Part shown: piece by piece, positions 1-10,704 of the stretch
Numbering within the stretch: position 1 is the first letter of the stretch
How the letters are laid out: every line of letters begins with the position of its first letter
Source of the DNA: Chromera velia
Taxonomy: Eukaryota; Sar; Chromeraceae
Length of the DNA stretch: 30,160 nt
NCBI GenBank assembly: GCA_018398765.1
Contig: JAHBMJ010001066.1
Span: 5,905 to 36,064, forward strand
Direction: 5' to 3'
Made by a program: the position numbers and the translations under genes
The notes under the pieces: model-generated
Told to the model about the DNA's origin: nothing
The model's database searches: none
What the model saw: only the letters and a program-made list of their open reading frames with translations

Positions 1-8
1 CCCCCCGC

Positions 9-266
9 CTACGCAGCATGGGGGGGGATGCGATGGACCCCTTCGTTTACGTCTTCTTCTACGGCCTCTTCAGCCGGTTCTCTTTGGTTTCCTTCTTCCT
101 GCGGCTGATTATCCCCGTCGTCTATTCGGCTGTTGCTGAAGGAAGGGATGCGCGGACCATGCAGACTTCTCTGTATCGATTCGAGGGCATAAACGGAGGA
201 AGGAGCAGCTATAGGAACACTGTTATGTGGTTCAACCATCAGATTCTCCCTATTTGAACGCCCCAA
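9..266 (-). CDS. possible terminal coding exon, hydrophilic acidic protein
   Basis: An open frame of 85 codons ends in a stop next to the window edge. The predicted peptide is hydrophilic and acidic in its second half (repeated EE, EEAVEEDV), with no domain I recognise. The opposite strand is open over almost the same bases (18-257) and would encode a hydrophobic peptide, so at most one of the two is real. No clear splice sites or neighbours support either. I prefer the minus frame only because its composition is more protein-like. It could equally be chance. Confidence 0.15.
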   Translation of the reverse strand: MGRSNRENLMVEPHNSVPIAAPSSVYALESIQRSLHGPRIPSFSNSRIDDGDNQPQEEGNQREPAEEAVEEDVNEGVHRIPPHAA

Positions 267-2457
267 AGGAGTCCCCTCAGGATGTGAAGAATCATATGCA
301 AGGTCTGATTAGTCGGAGTTCTGCTGCATCATTCCTTCACCCCCACCCTCTACTCTCTACACTCTCCCCTGCTCCTCTCTAAGTCGACCTAAATAGGGCT
401 TACGAGAGTGCAAACATAAGGGAGGGACCATTTTATCAACTTTTCACCCCCATAACCCGCCCCCGCCTCTTTTTCCCACTTCTCCGTGGTGCTTCATTTG
501 TTACTGGATTCCGTCTTGTAGAGGAAGATTCATCCTCTTGAGTTCCTCTAGGGGCCTGGGAGCTGGAGATAGCCAAGGATGATATAACGCCCCCAATGCT
601 GCAAGGATGCAAAAGAGGACGGAAAAATCAACTGGAAAAGCTGACACTTAAAAAGAATTCGCAAATGTGATTGTACTTTTGTTAAAAAGGGAAAGCATTC
701 AATGAATCGCCAAGAAGGCTGGTTGGGGGTCAGTCCCGAACGTGTAAAGGACAGGGAAGGGAAGAATAAACTGCACAGAACAGGAGAAGATTTCCAGTAC
801 CAAATGTCGACATACTATCTCAGTTGATCCTCTTTGTTGTGAGATTTTCATGTTTCTTCCCTTTTATTGTTTTTTCTCTCTCTCACAACCATACATACGT
901 GTAGATTCTTACCCGAGGCGCGTCTGTTTTCAGAGAACCACTGCAGCATCGTTCCCACCAGATCTTTCGCCATAAAACTCCGGGAAGCCTGGAACCGTAA
1001 TCCCTGTTAGCAGGTCTGCAAGCCGGCAGACAGTCCGTCAAATTTATAGTATTGCTGTTTTTTTCTGTCTGTCCAATAGTATGAATAGCATCGAAGCTCT
1101 ACGTGTATCACACATCTTGCAAAACTTCATTTACGTTACATCCTTCAAGCATCGTCGGCGCAGGATACAGCTAGATGGATGGCAGACAGACATAGCCACG
1201 AAACTCCTGTAAGAGCGCTACTGTCATGCCTGGATGATACAATGCATTTTCGCCATTTGTGTACGGCAAAAAAAAAGGCAGAGAGAGAAAAGCAAACAGA
1301 CCTCCAAACTCTAAACTCATGCATGTGAGTATCTCTCATTATATATGATAATTACAACCGTGATGATTGATCTTATAATTCTTCAGCACAAGGGAGACAC
1401 AAATTGAATACGCATGCATATGCACCAAAAAGACGACACAAAAGTGCACGGATCGTTTCAAAAGTTGCATGCATGATTAGATCGATCGGTCGGTCTCTGC
1501 AAGAAGGCAGGCAGGCAGGTCGGCTCCAAGTCAACTCACAGGGCTGATGGATGGATTTATTGAACAGGGCTGATTGAACTCCGATCGAGGAAAAGCGGTC
1601 AAAGCAGATCCGCAGTCGGTGCCAATCTCTCCATCCCATCCAAACACCAGCTAGCGGCATAAACCTTCTTTTAGCTCACCATGCAGTTCATGGGCTGACT
1701 GACCTTATTGATTGTTTATAGAATCTCTTAGTTTGATCTCCGCTCCTTGCGATATCGAATAGAAAATAACCTTCCATGCAGCAACATAAACAGAATCATT
1801 TTGCAGCTCTAAAGGTCCGATTTTTTATCATATTGGACCTCGTAGCATTCAAGCGCCTGCATATAAAGCATGTAGACGCCAACTTAATTGATTCTGTTGA
1901 GTTATAAAGAAAGAGGCACTGACACTCGACAAGAATATCTCTAAAACGTTCGGGGGCCATACAAAGAGAGCACCTGCAAGTCTTAGAAATGCAACATGTC
2001 TCATAGAAACTGGTTCTTTGACTATACCAGTCAAATGTTTTTGTTCTCTAATGAGTCTAATCTACTCACTGATTGATTCACTGACGAGTTCAACTAGAAA
2101 GCTGAGTGACTGAATATCATTCCAAGGCGAGTGGCAGACTAGTACAGCTTTTCTTTCTCTCTTTATGACGTTGTTCTGCATGAGAGAGAGACTTCATTTA
2201 TCAAAAAATCGCATTAAGGGAGAGAAGGACTGACCATGTATTCTGTTATGCTCCCCACCCTCGTCTCCCCCGGATCACCATGTGGGGGCTTCGGTCTGGT
2301 ACAGAAACAAATAAAGAAGGAAGAAAAACGCAGACAGAGAGAGTACCAGGGCAGGAGGTTGCATAAAGAAAAATGAATTGAAGAGAAATGGGAACGAATG
2401 GAGAACAATTAAGAGGAAACCATATCGTTCTCTCTCTTGCTTTCTCATACAAGATAA
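267..2457. other. gene-free stretch, no feature recognised
   Basis: No open frame here exceeds about 95 codons and none has a recognisable motif. Composition is mixed, with short pyrimidine runs, many short CAGA/GACAG runs and several ATGCATGC-type words. I see no RNA gene, no transposon end and no convincing pair of splice sites. Confidence 0.5.
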
Positions 2458-3525
2458 ACAGCCAAACAGTCAGGCAGACATATACGCAGGCAGGCAGACA
2501 GATATACTATAGACAAACAGGTGATCGGACACTCGACAGCCAGATAGAAGAGGCAGGCGTGTGGGATCGGAGGCTGACAGAAAGACATAGCAGAGAGAAG
2601 AAGAACAACAAAGGTAGGAAATCATTCCACTACATGAAGTTCTCTTCCGAATGAGCTCACATCTTTGTCCGAACGCACCTTACCCGACCCAGCAGATCTG
2701 TGCCATCTCGTCGTACTTCTTTCCCTCTTCGTCATCCCACCTTCCCCTCCTTCTGCTGCATGCAAACAAGCGCAACAAAGAAACAAGCAGACATCAATGC
2801 ATGCAGCAGAAAAAAAAATCAAGGCCAACAAAGGAAAAAAAAGGTCTTGGACACTTTGCCCGACGCAAATGCCATTGCAAGGCTATTCTTATGAGCTCTT
2901 CCTCCTTCTGATGTTTTGTTCTGCTCGCTGTTTACCGGTCTATATGGGTTTCTTTTCCACTTTGCAAGAAATGTCGGAACCATCCATTTCGTCCTTCTCC
3001 TAACCTCTCTGCAGGAAAACATCCAAACGTGCACGAGTCAGCTGAACGCAGGGAAATGGTTGTGGCAGAAAGTTTTGGGAGGTTGATTGCCAAATGCAGG
3101 TGCACAGCAAATTCATGATCAAGTTCATATAGATGAACAATGGATTGAGGTCAGAAGCTGTTGCGCAATCGAAGATCAGACTAAACGAAGCGACCCAGCC
3201 GACAACCTTCCTGAGCGTTCCTGAGGATGCAGCACATCCCATGACATCCCATGATGAGCGATGATGGGGGTCAATGAGGAAGGCAAAGAAACAGGGGGAC
3301 ACAAATTTAAAGGACGGAACAAAGGATAGAAAAAAACAAGACAGGAGAGGACAACTCCTTTCATTGGTGAAGTGGAGGAAGATATACACTGTTACATTCA
3401 CTAAAAGGGCGAAGGGGCAAAAAGCATAGGAAGACGCACTGCAAAGGAAAACTCCAGAAAGCTACACAAGTCAAAATATAACAGCACAGCAAGACACACC
3501 TTCTTCTACCTGATGAGTGACAATT
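2458..3525. repeat. segmental tandem repeat, copy 1 (blocks a, b, c)
   Basis: Block a (about 2458-2690) resembles about 3997-4195. Block b (about 2866-3230) resembles 4922-5275 and 7588-7930. Block c (about 3240-3525) resembles 6925-7180 and, in part, 7948-8110. A landmark in block b is the run beginning agttcatatagatgaacaa at 3122, which recurs at 5166 and 7833 with few changes for about 100 bp. On the minus strand block b keeps an open frame containing DCATASDL in all three copies. This copy is cut off at 3525, just inside block d. Identity is high but visibly decayed. Confidence 0.8.
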
Positions 3526-3996
3526 TGTGAGCTAAAGCTTGGTCTGGGCTCTTGGCGTGCTTCGGATGGTTACTGCAAATTCTGTACCTATCTTTTCTGA
3601 GTATTCTTCTGGTAATGTTGCTGCTGCAGCAGTGCTGCTTGGAGGGGGAGAGGTCACGCGGATCCTCTGGAAAGCCTTCCTTGAAGAGTCCCCCTTGAAG
3701 TTCTGGAGGGATCGGACTGCAACGACTAAGAGAGGATCGACATACACAATTGAGAGAGACAGCACAAAAAAGAGCACACAGGTGTATACACAAAGAACAA
3801 GACATAAGAACGGCCGGGCGAAAGCGGAAAACTTCATCAGAATAAGAGAGATAGAAAACCGACCATTCCGTATATATGTTGCTTCATGGACCTTCGCAAG
3901 CAGCCACGGACGACTCGCAGACAAACAGACAAAAACATGCATGCAGACGAATCACCGGTTTTGCTAGATGCCACCAAACTGTTTTTAGTCATTAAT
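3526..3996. other. unique segment between repeat copies
   Basis: This stretch separates the truncated end of copy 1 from the next block a. It does not match the other repeat copies. It contains one exon-like minus-strand piece (3588-3716), listed separately, and otherwise purine-rich DNA without a recognised feature. Confidence 0.45.
3588..3716 (-). CDS. possible orphan exon, unknown protein
   Basis: On the minus strand a GTTGCAG acceptor precedes 129 bp that stay open and read as a basic then Ser/Pro/Ala-rich peptide (RSLQNFKGDSSRKAF, then PPPSSTAAAATLP). A GTACAG donor follows, which is weaker than donors elsewhere in the window because it lacks G at +5. The open frame continues past both ends, so the boundaries rest only on splice-like signals. 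No family is recognised. It lies among degenerate repeats and may be a relic. Confidence 0.2.
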
Positions 3997-5315
3997 TGTG
4001 ACAGACAGACAGCCAACCAGTCAGACGGAAAGACATGCTACAGACAGCCAGATAGATAGAAGAGGCAAGCGTGTGGGAAGACTGAGAGAAAGACACAGCA
4101 GAGAGGGGATCGAGGGACGACAAAAGTTAAGAAAGTATTCCATTGAAGTTCTATTTTGAATGAACCAACCTCTCTGTCTGAACGAACTCCCTTCAGGAAA
4201 GCAGATACTTCTGGGCTATCTTCGTCAGGTTGTCCTCCTTGCGCCGTTCTTTCCTGCCTCGCCGTACTTCGAAAAACTCCAGAAATCCTCTGCGACGGGA
4301 TGCAGGGCTTGCCGAAGTTGCGCGGTGCTCCGGAACATGGTGAAAAGAGCCTAGGGGGGAGAGGGGACGCGACTGCAGATATTCTTGCAGAAGGAAGCGA
4401 TACAAAACTTTCAGTCAGACTGATAGCCAGAAAGCTAAAGAAGTCAAAACATAACAGCACAGGAAGACACACCTTCTTTTAACTGATGAGTGACAACTTG
4501 TTCCCGTCTCGGGCAGCCCTTTTTAGCAGGCGCACCAAAGCGGATGAACGCCTGCAATGGCAAAGAAGGGACGACAAAACGTAAAAAATGGGCGTACTGT
4601 GAAGAAAGAAACAAAACAAAAAGGGCACCTTCTGTGAAAGACAGACAGAATCTCCATTGATGGACATAGAGAGATTCACAAAGAAACAAGAGGGCTGATG
4701 CAGCCAAAGACACCATAATAGAGAGGGAGACAGGGCCTGACACGCTGATCAACGAACCGGCATGCAGCACGGCAGACCGTACGACTAGACAGGTGGATAT
4801 GCAGGCGAACAGACTGAGAAACTCATGCAGATACAAAGAAAGACACCCACCTACCTATATACGACAGAGAGACTAAGCATCGACCCACCTGTGTGCTCTC
4901 AGACATTCTCCACGTCTCAGATGCCATTGCCTGGCAAGGGTTATCAGCTCCTCCTCCCTGCGCTGTTTTGTTCTATGATGTTCTAATAAACGTCGAAGCC
5001 ACCCTTTCCTTCCTTAATTCTCCTGGTCTCTCTACAGGTGCATGCAAAACCAATATACACGAGTCAGCTGAGTGAGTGCCTCTCGTCCAAAGAAATGGGT
5101 GCATGGTTGTGACGGAAATCTAAGGAAGGGGGGTTGCCGAATGCAGCTAGGTGCACAGTGCATTCAAGTTCATATAGATGAACAACGGATTGAGATCAGA
5201 AGCTGTTGCGCAATCGAAGATCAGACCAAACGAAGCGACCCAGCCAACAACCTTTCTGAGCGTTCTTGAGGATGCAGTACATCCTATAATATCTCATGAT
5301 GAGCGATGATGAGGA
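3997..5315. repeat. segmental tandem repeat, copy 2 (blocks a, partial c, d, b, start of c)
   Basis: Block a (3997-4195) is followed by a short end of block c (about 4430-4480), then block d (4446-4930) and block b (4922-5275). Block d is closely similar to 7131-7600 and block b to 7588-7930. The next block c starts at about 5270 (gatgcagtacatcc, as at 3228) but breaks off near 5315. The missing remainder resumes at 6925, so copy 2 and copy 3 look like one repeat tract split by inserted DNA. Confidence 0.8.
4483..4551 (-). pseudogene. exon-like unit of block d with mutated splice donor
   Basis: This is the counterpart of 7167-7235. The minus strand has the same TTTGCCATTGCAG acceptor followed by 69 bp that remain open (ALVRLLKRAARDGNKLSLI in one frame). 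The base at donor position +1 is T where copies 1 and 3 have G (CATCAG followed by TTAAAAG instead of GTAGAAG). If this was ever an exon, this copy can no longer use that donor. The protein family is not recognised. Confidence 0.3.
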
Positions 5316-6924
5316 GACGCCCTTTTCACTCTGAACTCTCAATCCCCATGCACCTTGGAAGACCTGCCTGCTGCTGCTGATAATGCTGGTGTCTGTCTGT
5401 GTGTCTGTTCCCGTCGAAAGAGGAGGCCACAGAGGATGTCCAAGATGGTGAAGGGGATGATGACAAAGCATGCTTTCAAGAAATCAAGAGAGGAAAATAA
5501 TTCAATTCAGAGACTATTAAAAAAATGTCAAGACGAAGCTAGAAAGACCACATGTTTCTTCTACCCTCAGTCTCTCTCTTTTCACGTACAGAGGCGACAA
5601 GAAAAGTCAAAAAGACCGTAGCACCGATCAATCAGACGTAAGCGAGAGTTGCATCGACGCCTTCCGACAGAATTCCACAGGATCACCGAAACAAAATGCT
5701 ACCCACTGCCGTTTCAATACACAGGAGAAGAAAAGGAAAGACAAGAGAAGAGAAAGAAGGCTGACAGATCGATCAACGCTCAGGACGATGGCCTGTGCAG
5801 ACAGCAGACTCACTCACTCAAGCATGCGAAATGACCGACAGAGAGAGAAAAAGGGCAAAGACAAAGGGGAAAAAGAAGCGAAAGACTCCATTGGTGTCTT
5901 GGATTCACCGATTGCGCCTCCCTTCTCCTCAACAAAACAACCACTTCCATGAGATGGCTGTCATTGCGTCCTCCTTGGAGGAGGCAGGCGAAGCAGGGGG
6001 GACAGACTCCTCTCTTCTCCTAACAAGTGCGTCCCTCTCTCTAGGGGCTCCAACAAAGCCCTTAATGTCTGTTGTCTTCCTTGACTGTGGCTGTGTGGCT
6101 CGGCGCCTGAAAATTAACTGAAAGAACGCCATTGGTCTGACAAAAACAAAATTAAGAGGGATTTCGAAACAAGAACTACTTGAAATTGGAAGTCGAACGG
6201 CTGATTTGTGCGAAGATGAAGTCTTCTGCTCTAGAGTAAATCGATCCGGACTGGTGTGGTCTGTAGAAATGATGGGATGGGATGTTTTCATTCGTTGCAC
6301 ATCTGATATGGGAAGTTGGGGCATGGGCTGTTGCTACTGCTGCTGCCTCACCTATGGACCGAGGTCCACGGTCCAGCCCTGCCTCCAAAAGCATGCCACA
6401 ACAGTATCCAGAGAGACAACCTTCCTTCCCGTCCCAGAAGGGACAGCGGCGTCCCCAGAGACAGGCACGAGAGCAGAAGGGGGAGACTCGATGGGGGAAC
6501 CTCCAGGTGGGGACTGTAAATCGGAGAGCGAAGCTCTCCTCTAGAGTTGCGGCCTTACCGCCTCCGTACGGTATGGTTGCCCGTCTCCCAGAAGCAGCTC
6601 GGGAGATACCAACGCTGCCTTTTTGTCTGTGCTAGCTCCCCCTTCCCTGTTGTGGCTACTGCCCCATTCAGAGACGTCGACTGCAGCGAACGATCCTCCC
6701 CTCTCCCTCTCTATCACTCCCCCTTCCTCTCCCCCTCTCCCTGCAGTGTTGTTCCGTTTTTACTCGGCTGTACCGCATCGGGAGCGGTGGCCTCGACCAT
6801 GTCCGAGTTTGTGAGCACGGGCCAGTTCCGGCCTGTCTCGCTCACATTGCGGTCTGCAGTAGGTCGCCACAGCTGGTCAACTATTGGGGGGAGGGGCTCT
6901 TGACCCGACTGGTCTTGCCTGTGG
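5316..6924. other. about 1.6 kb insertion inside the tandem repeat
   Basis: In copy 1 the repeat runs continuously from gatgagcgatgatg into gaggaaggcaaagaaac. In the second tract the same two pieces are separated by this segment, which has no match to the other copies. I see no terminal inverted repeats, and the 7-bp gatgagg at both junctions is partly present in the uninterrupted copy, so it is not proof of a target-site duplication. The segment is pyrimidine-rich in places. Its open frames (up to 131 codons on both strands) overlap one another and carry no motif I know. Confidence 0.5.
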
Positions 6925-8110
6925 TCGATGAGGAAGGCAAAGAAACGGGGGGATACAAAAGGATGGAATAAAAGAAACAAAAAGGCAAGACTAGAGAGGA
7001 TGAGACCCTTTTTTCATTCTCAAAGTGGAGGAAGCTGCACTATTGCATTCACCAAGAGGGAGAAGGGGCAAAAAGCACAGGAAGACGCACTGCAAAGAAA
7101 AGCTCCAGAAAGCTAAACATTGTCAAGTCAAAACATAACAGTACAGCAAGACACACCTTCTTCTACCTGATGAGTGATAACTTGTTCCCGTCTCGGGGAG
7201 CCCTTTGTAGCAGGCGCACCAAAGCAGGTGAACGCCTGCAATGGCAAAGAAGGAATAAGAAAACGCAAAAATGGGTGCATTGTAAGAAAGGAACAAGGCA
7301 GCTTCTGTGAAGACAGACAGGATTTCCATTTAATTTAATGGACACAGAGAGATTCATAAAGAAACAAGAGAGCTGATGCAGCCAAAGACACCTGGTCCAT
7401 AGAGAGGGAGACAGGCATGCTCATGCATCGACAAACTGACAGTACAGAAGACCGTACGACCAGACAGATGGACATGCAGGCGAACAGACTCAGAAACTCA
7501 CAAAGAAAAACACCCACCCACCTATATACGACAAAGAGACTAAGTATGAACCCACCTGTGTGCTTTTGGACATTCTCCACATCTCAGATGCCATTGCTGG
7601 GCAAGGGTTATCAGCTCCTCCTCCCTGTGCTATCTTGTTTTGCAACGTTCTAACAAACGTCGGAGCTACCCTTTCTTTCTTTAATTCTCCTGGCCTCTCT
7701 GCAGGTACATACAAAACTGATATACACGAGTCAGCTGAGTGAGTGCCTCTCGTCCAAGGAAATGGGTGTATGGTTGTGACGGAAATCTGAGGAAGGGGGG
7801 TTACCGAATGCAGCTAGGTGCACAGCGCATTCAAGTTCATATAGATGAACAACAGATTGAGGTCAGAAGCAGTTGCGCAATCGAAGATTAGACCAAACGA
7901 AGCGACCCAGCCGATAACCTGCCAGAGGATGAAGCACATCACATAACGTCCCATGATGAGCAATGATAAGGGTCGATGAAGAAGCCAAAGAAATAGGGGG
8001 CCACAAAAGGACAGAGCAAAGGATAGAAAAAGATAAGTGGGGGAAGCTACATATACTATCACGTTCGTTAGGAGGAAGAAGGGACGGAAAGCACAAGGAG
8101 ACGGACTACA
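6925..8110. repeat. segmental tandem repeat, copy 3 (blocks c, d, b, c)
   Basis: Block c (6925-7180), block d (7131-7600), block b (7588-7930) and a second, more diverged block c (7948-8110) follow in order. This is the most complete unit and defines the order c-d-b-c. It shares cctgcaatggcaaagaagg with copy 2 in block d, and the atagatgaacaa landmark with both other copies in block b. Divergence among copies is by scattered substitutions and small indels, as expected for old duplications. Confidence 0.8.
7167..7235 (-). CDS. exon-like unit of block d, intact splice signals
   Basis: On the minus strand a textbook acceptor (TTTGCCATTGCAG) precedes 69 open bases, followed by a GTAGAAG donor. 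One frame reads as a basic, helix-prone peptide (SPALVRLLQRAPRDGNKLSLI minus the last residues), conserved in copy 2 with a few substitutions. It may be one exon of a tandemly duplicated, now decaying minus-strand gene. Block b of the same unit (7823-7925) could be another exon. No family is recognised and no start or stop could be linked. Confidence 0.25.
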
Positions 8111-9800
8111 GGGAATTTTTACAGCTCTCTTCCAAAGCAGAGCCCTGCAGTGTTCAAAGCAACAACAAGCCGCCGGAGACTTGCGCATCTTATTTACGTC
8201 TCCACCAATTTGCCGGTACATGCATGGACCAAACGAAAGCTCCTGGATTAAAAGGTACATGTATGCCAGGAGGAACATCATCGAAAACAGACCAAGTCGG
8301 TGCTGCAGGAATCATTGACGCCCTGCAGACATAAAAAACAGAACGAAGAACACAAAGATCGATTCTCTCCTTGAACAGATGGTACATGAAGGCATTCATC
8401 TACATTAATTTAAGGACGCATGCCAACAGCCGTATATCGATCCCTGAGTACCCAAACGAGAAGAAAGTTTCGACAGCATAGTCTCATTGAAGTACTGTCT
8501 TGGTGACAGAAAAAGAAACCTACCGCTGAAGACCTCCTAGAATTGATTTACTGGCACAGCATTGCTTCAGTGGTGTAAGTCTCCCTGGGCATTTCAAATC
8601 TCGATCGTCGCAGTCTCGAAGGTACGGTTCTTTGCTACGGGTCTACAACAATATATGCACCCTTGTGGTATACCACTTGCCTTAAAATACACCTGCGATA
8701 CAATGACACGAGCAGTTTGCGGCTTCAAAAGGGAATAATCCAGGGATAACAGCTATGGAGACATTGCACTCGCATGACAAAATAACTTGAGGTGCATGTT
8801 GCATAATGCCAAGACCGTAAAAAGTCGTGACCCTTTCGCTGATCAAGAGGGAAGTGTCATCTGCGGGTGACCTCTCTGTGTCCTGCAAGTGAATCGGACA
8901 GCTGCAGAGTGTGAGAAGGTGTGAATAAGTCCAATTAAACGATTCAGACACTGAGTCAGAGATTCCGCAGAATTACATCTTTATAGCTAGTTGCAGCTAG
9001 ATGATTTTAAAAAAAAGAAGCCTATACCCGCGTGTTCTGGCACGAGAGCGGGCGCGCATTGCACGCTGAGGTATTTCAGATTCGTTACTGTGTACGAACG
9101 GAGTATAGGCGGAAGTACACAAACTCTGTGTTTTGTCATGGTCACAAGTGGAACCAAGCCGGTCCGGAGAACACTAGACCACAGAAGAGTAAAACTACGG
9201 ACTAGCTAAATTAAAGAAGTGTACACGAACTTTGTGTTTTATCATGTAAAAGAAAAAAATAGCCTTGCGTTGCAGAGTTTATTTAATTTGAAACAAGACT
9301 GTCGCAATTAAGTCGAATCATGCAAGGTATGATGAAAAGAAAACTCTAGAAAAAACTAAAGAAAACTGAACTGCAGTAGTCTAAGATATCAAACTGTAAT
9401 TCAAACAAATTTAACTAATATTTTACCTATAGTACTTTTTGTCCAGATTACAAAAAATTTCTGTAGCAGAAAGACTGTAGAATACTGTAAAGTGGAACAA
9501 CTTGAATTTAATCAATAAATCACTGGCAATGAATCAATCAAAATTTGATTTAAAAAGTCAGAGTAAACCTTGTAAATCAATTAAGTATAGTCGACCAAGT
9601 AAACTTTAAGACTTTTAATTGTACATGCATGCATTTTCTTAAAGTGTTGAACGCATATGAGCGCGCTACACAGTGTTCTAGCAGCATCTAGCTCTAGTTT
9701 CAACTCAATTTTTCTGTGCAGTATGATGCCAGTATCGCTAGTTTTTTTTTTTTAATACACATGTTGGTACACAGCGAGTGTTTACATTTGAATCAGATTT
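8111..9800. other. gene-free stretch, becoming AT-rich after 9.2 kb
   Basis: Nothing gene-like is visible. From about 9230 to 9800 the DNA is clearly more AT-rich than its neighbours, with many short CTGTAG/ACTGTAA words and a poly-T run at about 9741-9752. A short direct repeat near 9112-9245 is listed separately. Confidence 0.45.
9112..9245. repeat. short diverged direct repeat
   Basis: gaagtacacaaactctgtg at about 9113 recurs as gaagtgtacacgaactttgtg at about 9216. Both are followed by a tttt(g/a)tcatg run, giving about 30 similar bases 105 bp apart. The function is unknown. It could be an old tandem duplication. Confidence 0.5.
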
Positions 9801-10462
9801 TCAGCGTTGTATTTGATTTCCCCTTTGTGTGTGTTACAATTTAAATTTTGCATCTGTCTCCGTCACTGTTCGTCTGCCGAACGGTCCCCGCTCGACTGCT
9901 TTTCTTCATTGGCTCAATACCTATTACGGTCCCCTGTCAGTCCGCAGATCCTGCATGCATATCCCTCCCTCCCTCCCACGGTGTCCCACCTACCTTGCAC
10001 CTCCCCCCCCTTCTCTCTCCAGAATAATCTTGACAAGACTTCCAAAGTCTCATGCACCTCCTCACCTCTTCTTCCGCGACTTCTTTCATTCCCTGAAGCA
10101 CCGACCGCGCCCCCCTCCTCGATATCATCGTTTGACTCAAACTCCTTCAATTTCAAATCCCTCCTTTCTCTACACACCCAATGCCTCTTAGTCCCACCTG
10201 AATTGTACCGCCCCTTGACATACAGCCCCCTGTATCGTCCCCCCTCGCCCCCACTGAACACCCCCAAACCGCTCCTTTTCGAGCCATGAAAATCCGGACG
10301 CCGACCACTACCACCGCGCTTGTTTTTCCTTTGAGAGACAATCCAACACATCAAGCAATAATCCGATCAAAGGGACAGGCAGGTACTCGCATGATCAGAT
10401 GGTGATACGAGAGACCGCTGACGTTCCGACAAAATTGCCTGAATTCTCTGCAAGAAGCATCT

Positions 10463-10463
<1 letters not shown>
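9801..10463. other. pyrimidine-rich region downstream of importin gene, two overlapping open frames
   Basis: Long open frames exist on both strands over the same bases (plus 9807-10289, Ser/Pro/Leu-rich; minus 9914-10354, Gly/Arg-rich). Both compositions are what CT-rich DNA gives in any frame, so neither is called a gene. The region follows the importin 3' end and may include its 3' UTR. I found no acceptor that would join it convincingly to the last importin exon. Confidence 0.35.
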
Positions 10464-10497
<34 letters not shown>

Positions 10498-10520
10498 TAC
10501 ATACATACATACATACACAA

Positions 10521-10557
<37 letters not shown>
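10464..10557. repeat. compound microsatellite (CA)n(TACA)n(CG)n(AG)n
   Basis: Four simple-repeat blocks abut without interruption on the plus strand. Read on the minus strand, the sense of the neighbouring importin gene, the order is (CT)n(CG)n(GTAT)n(GT)n, just past the importin stop codon. The alternating CG/CA core could adopt Z-form DNA. Confidence 0.95.
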
Positions 10558-10704
10558 CTCCCACATTCACATATATTGTGCAGAGAGACACGACACGCCA
10601 GAAATGAAAATGCGACAGAGGGAAGAGTGAAAGTACAACTCATAGGTCCTTTGCGCTACCTTCTTCTTTTCTCGATCCTCTTTCTTGCCGTTCGGTATGG
10701 GACC

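Noticed and set aside
5308-6933. gatgagg at both junctions as a target-site duplication of the 1.6-kb insertion
   Set aside because: Similar words occur at both places in the uninterrupted copy 1, so the duplication is not evidence of insertion.
9914-10354. Minus-strand 146-codon frame as the last importin exon
   Set aside because: Its Gly/Arg-rich peptide mirrors CT-rich DNA, the plus strand is equally open, and no acceptor in the right phase joins it convincingly.
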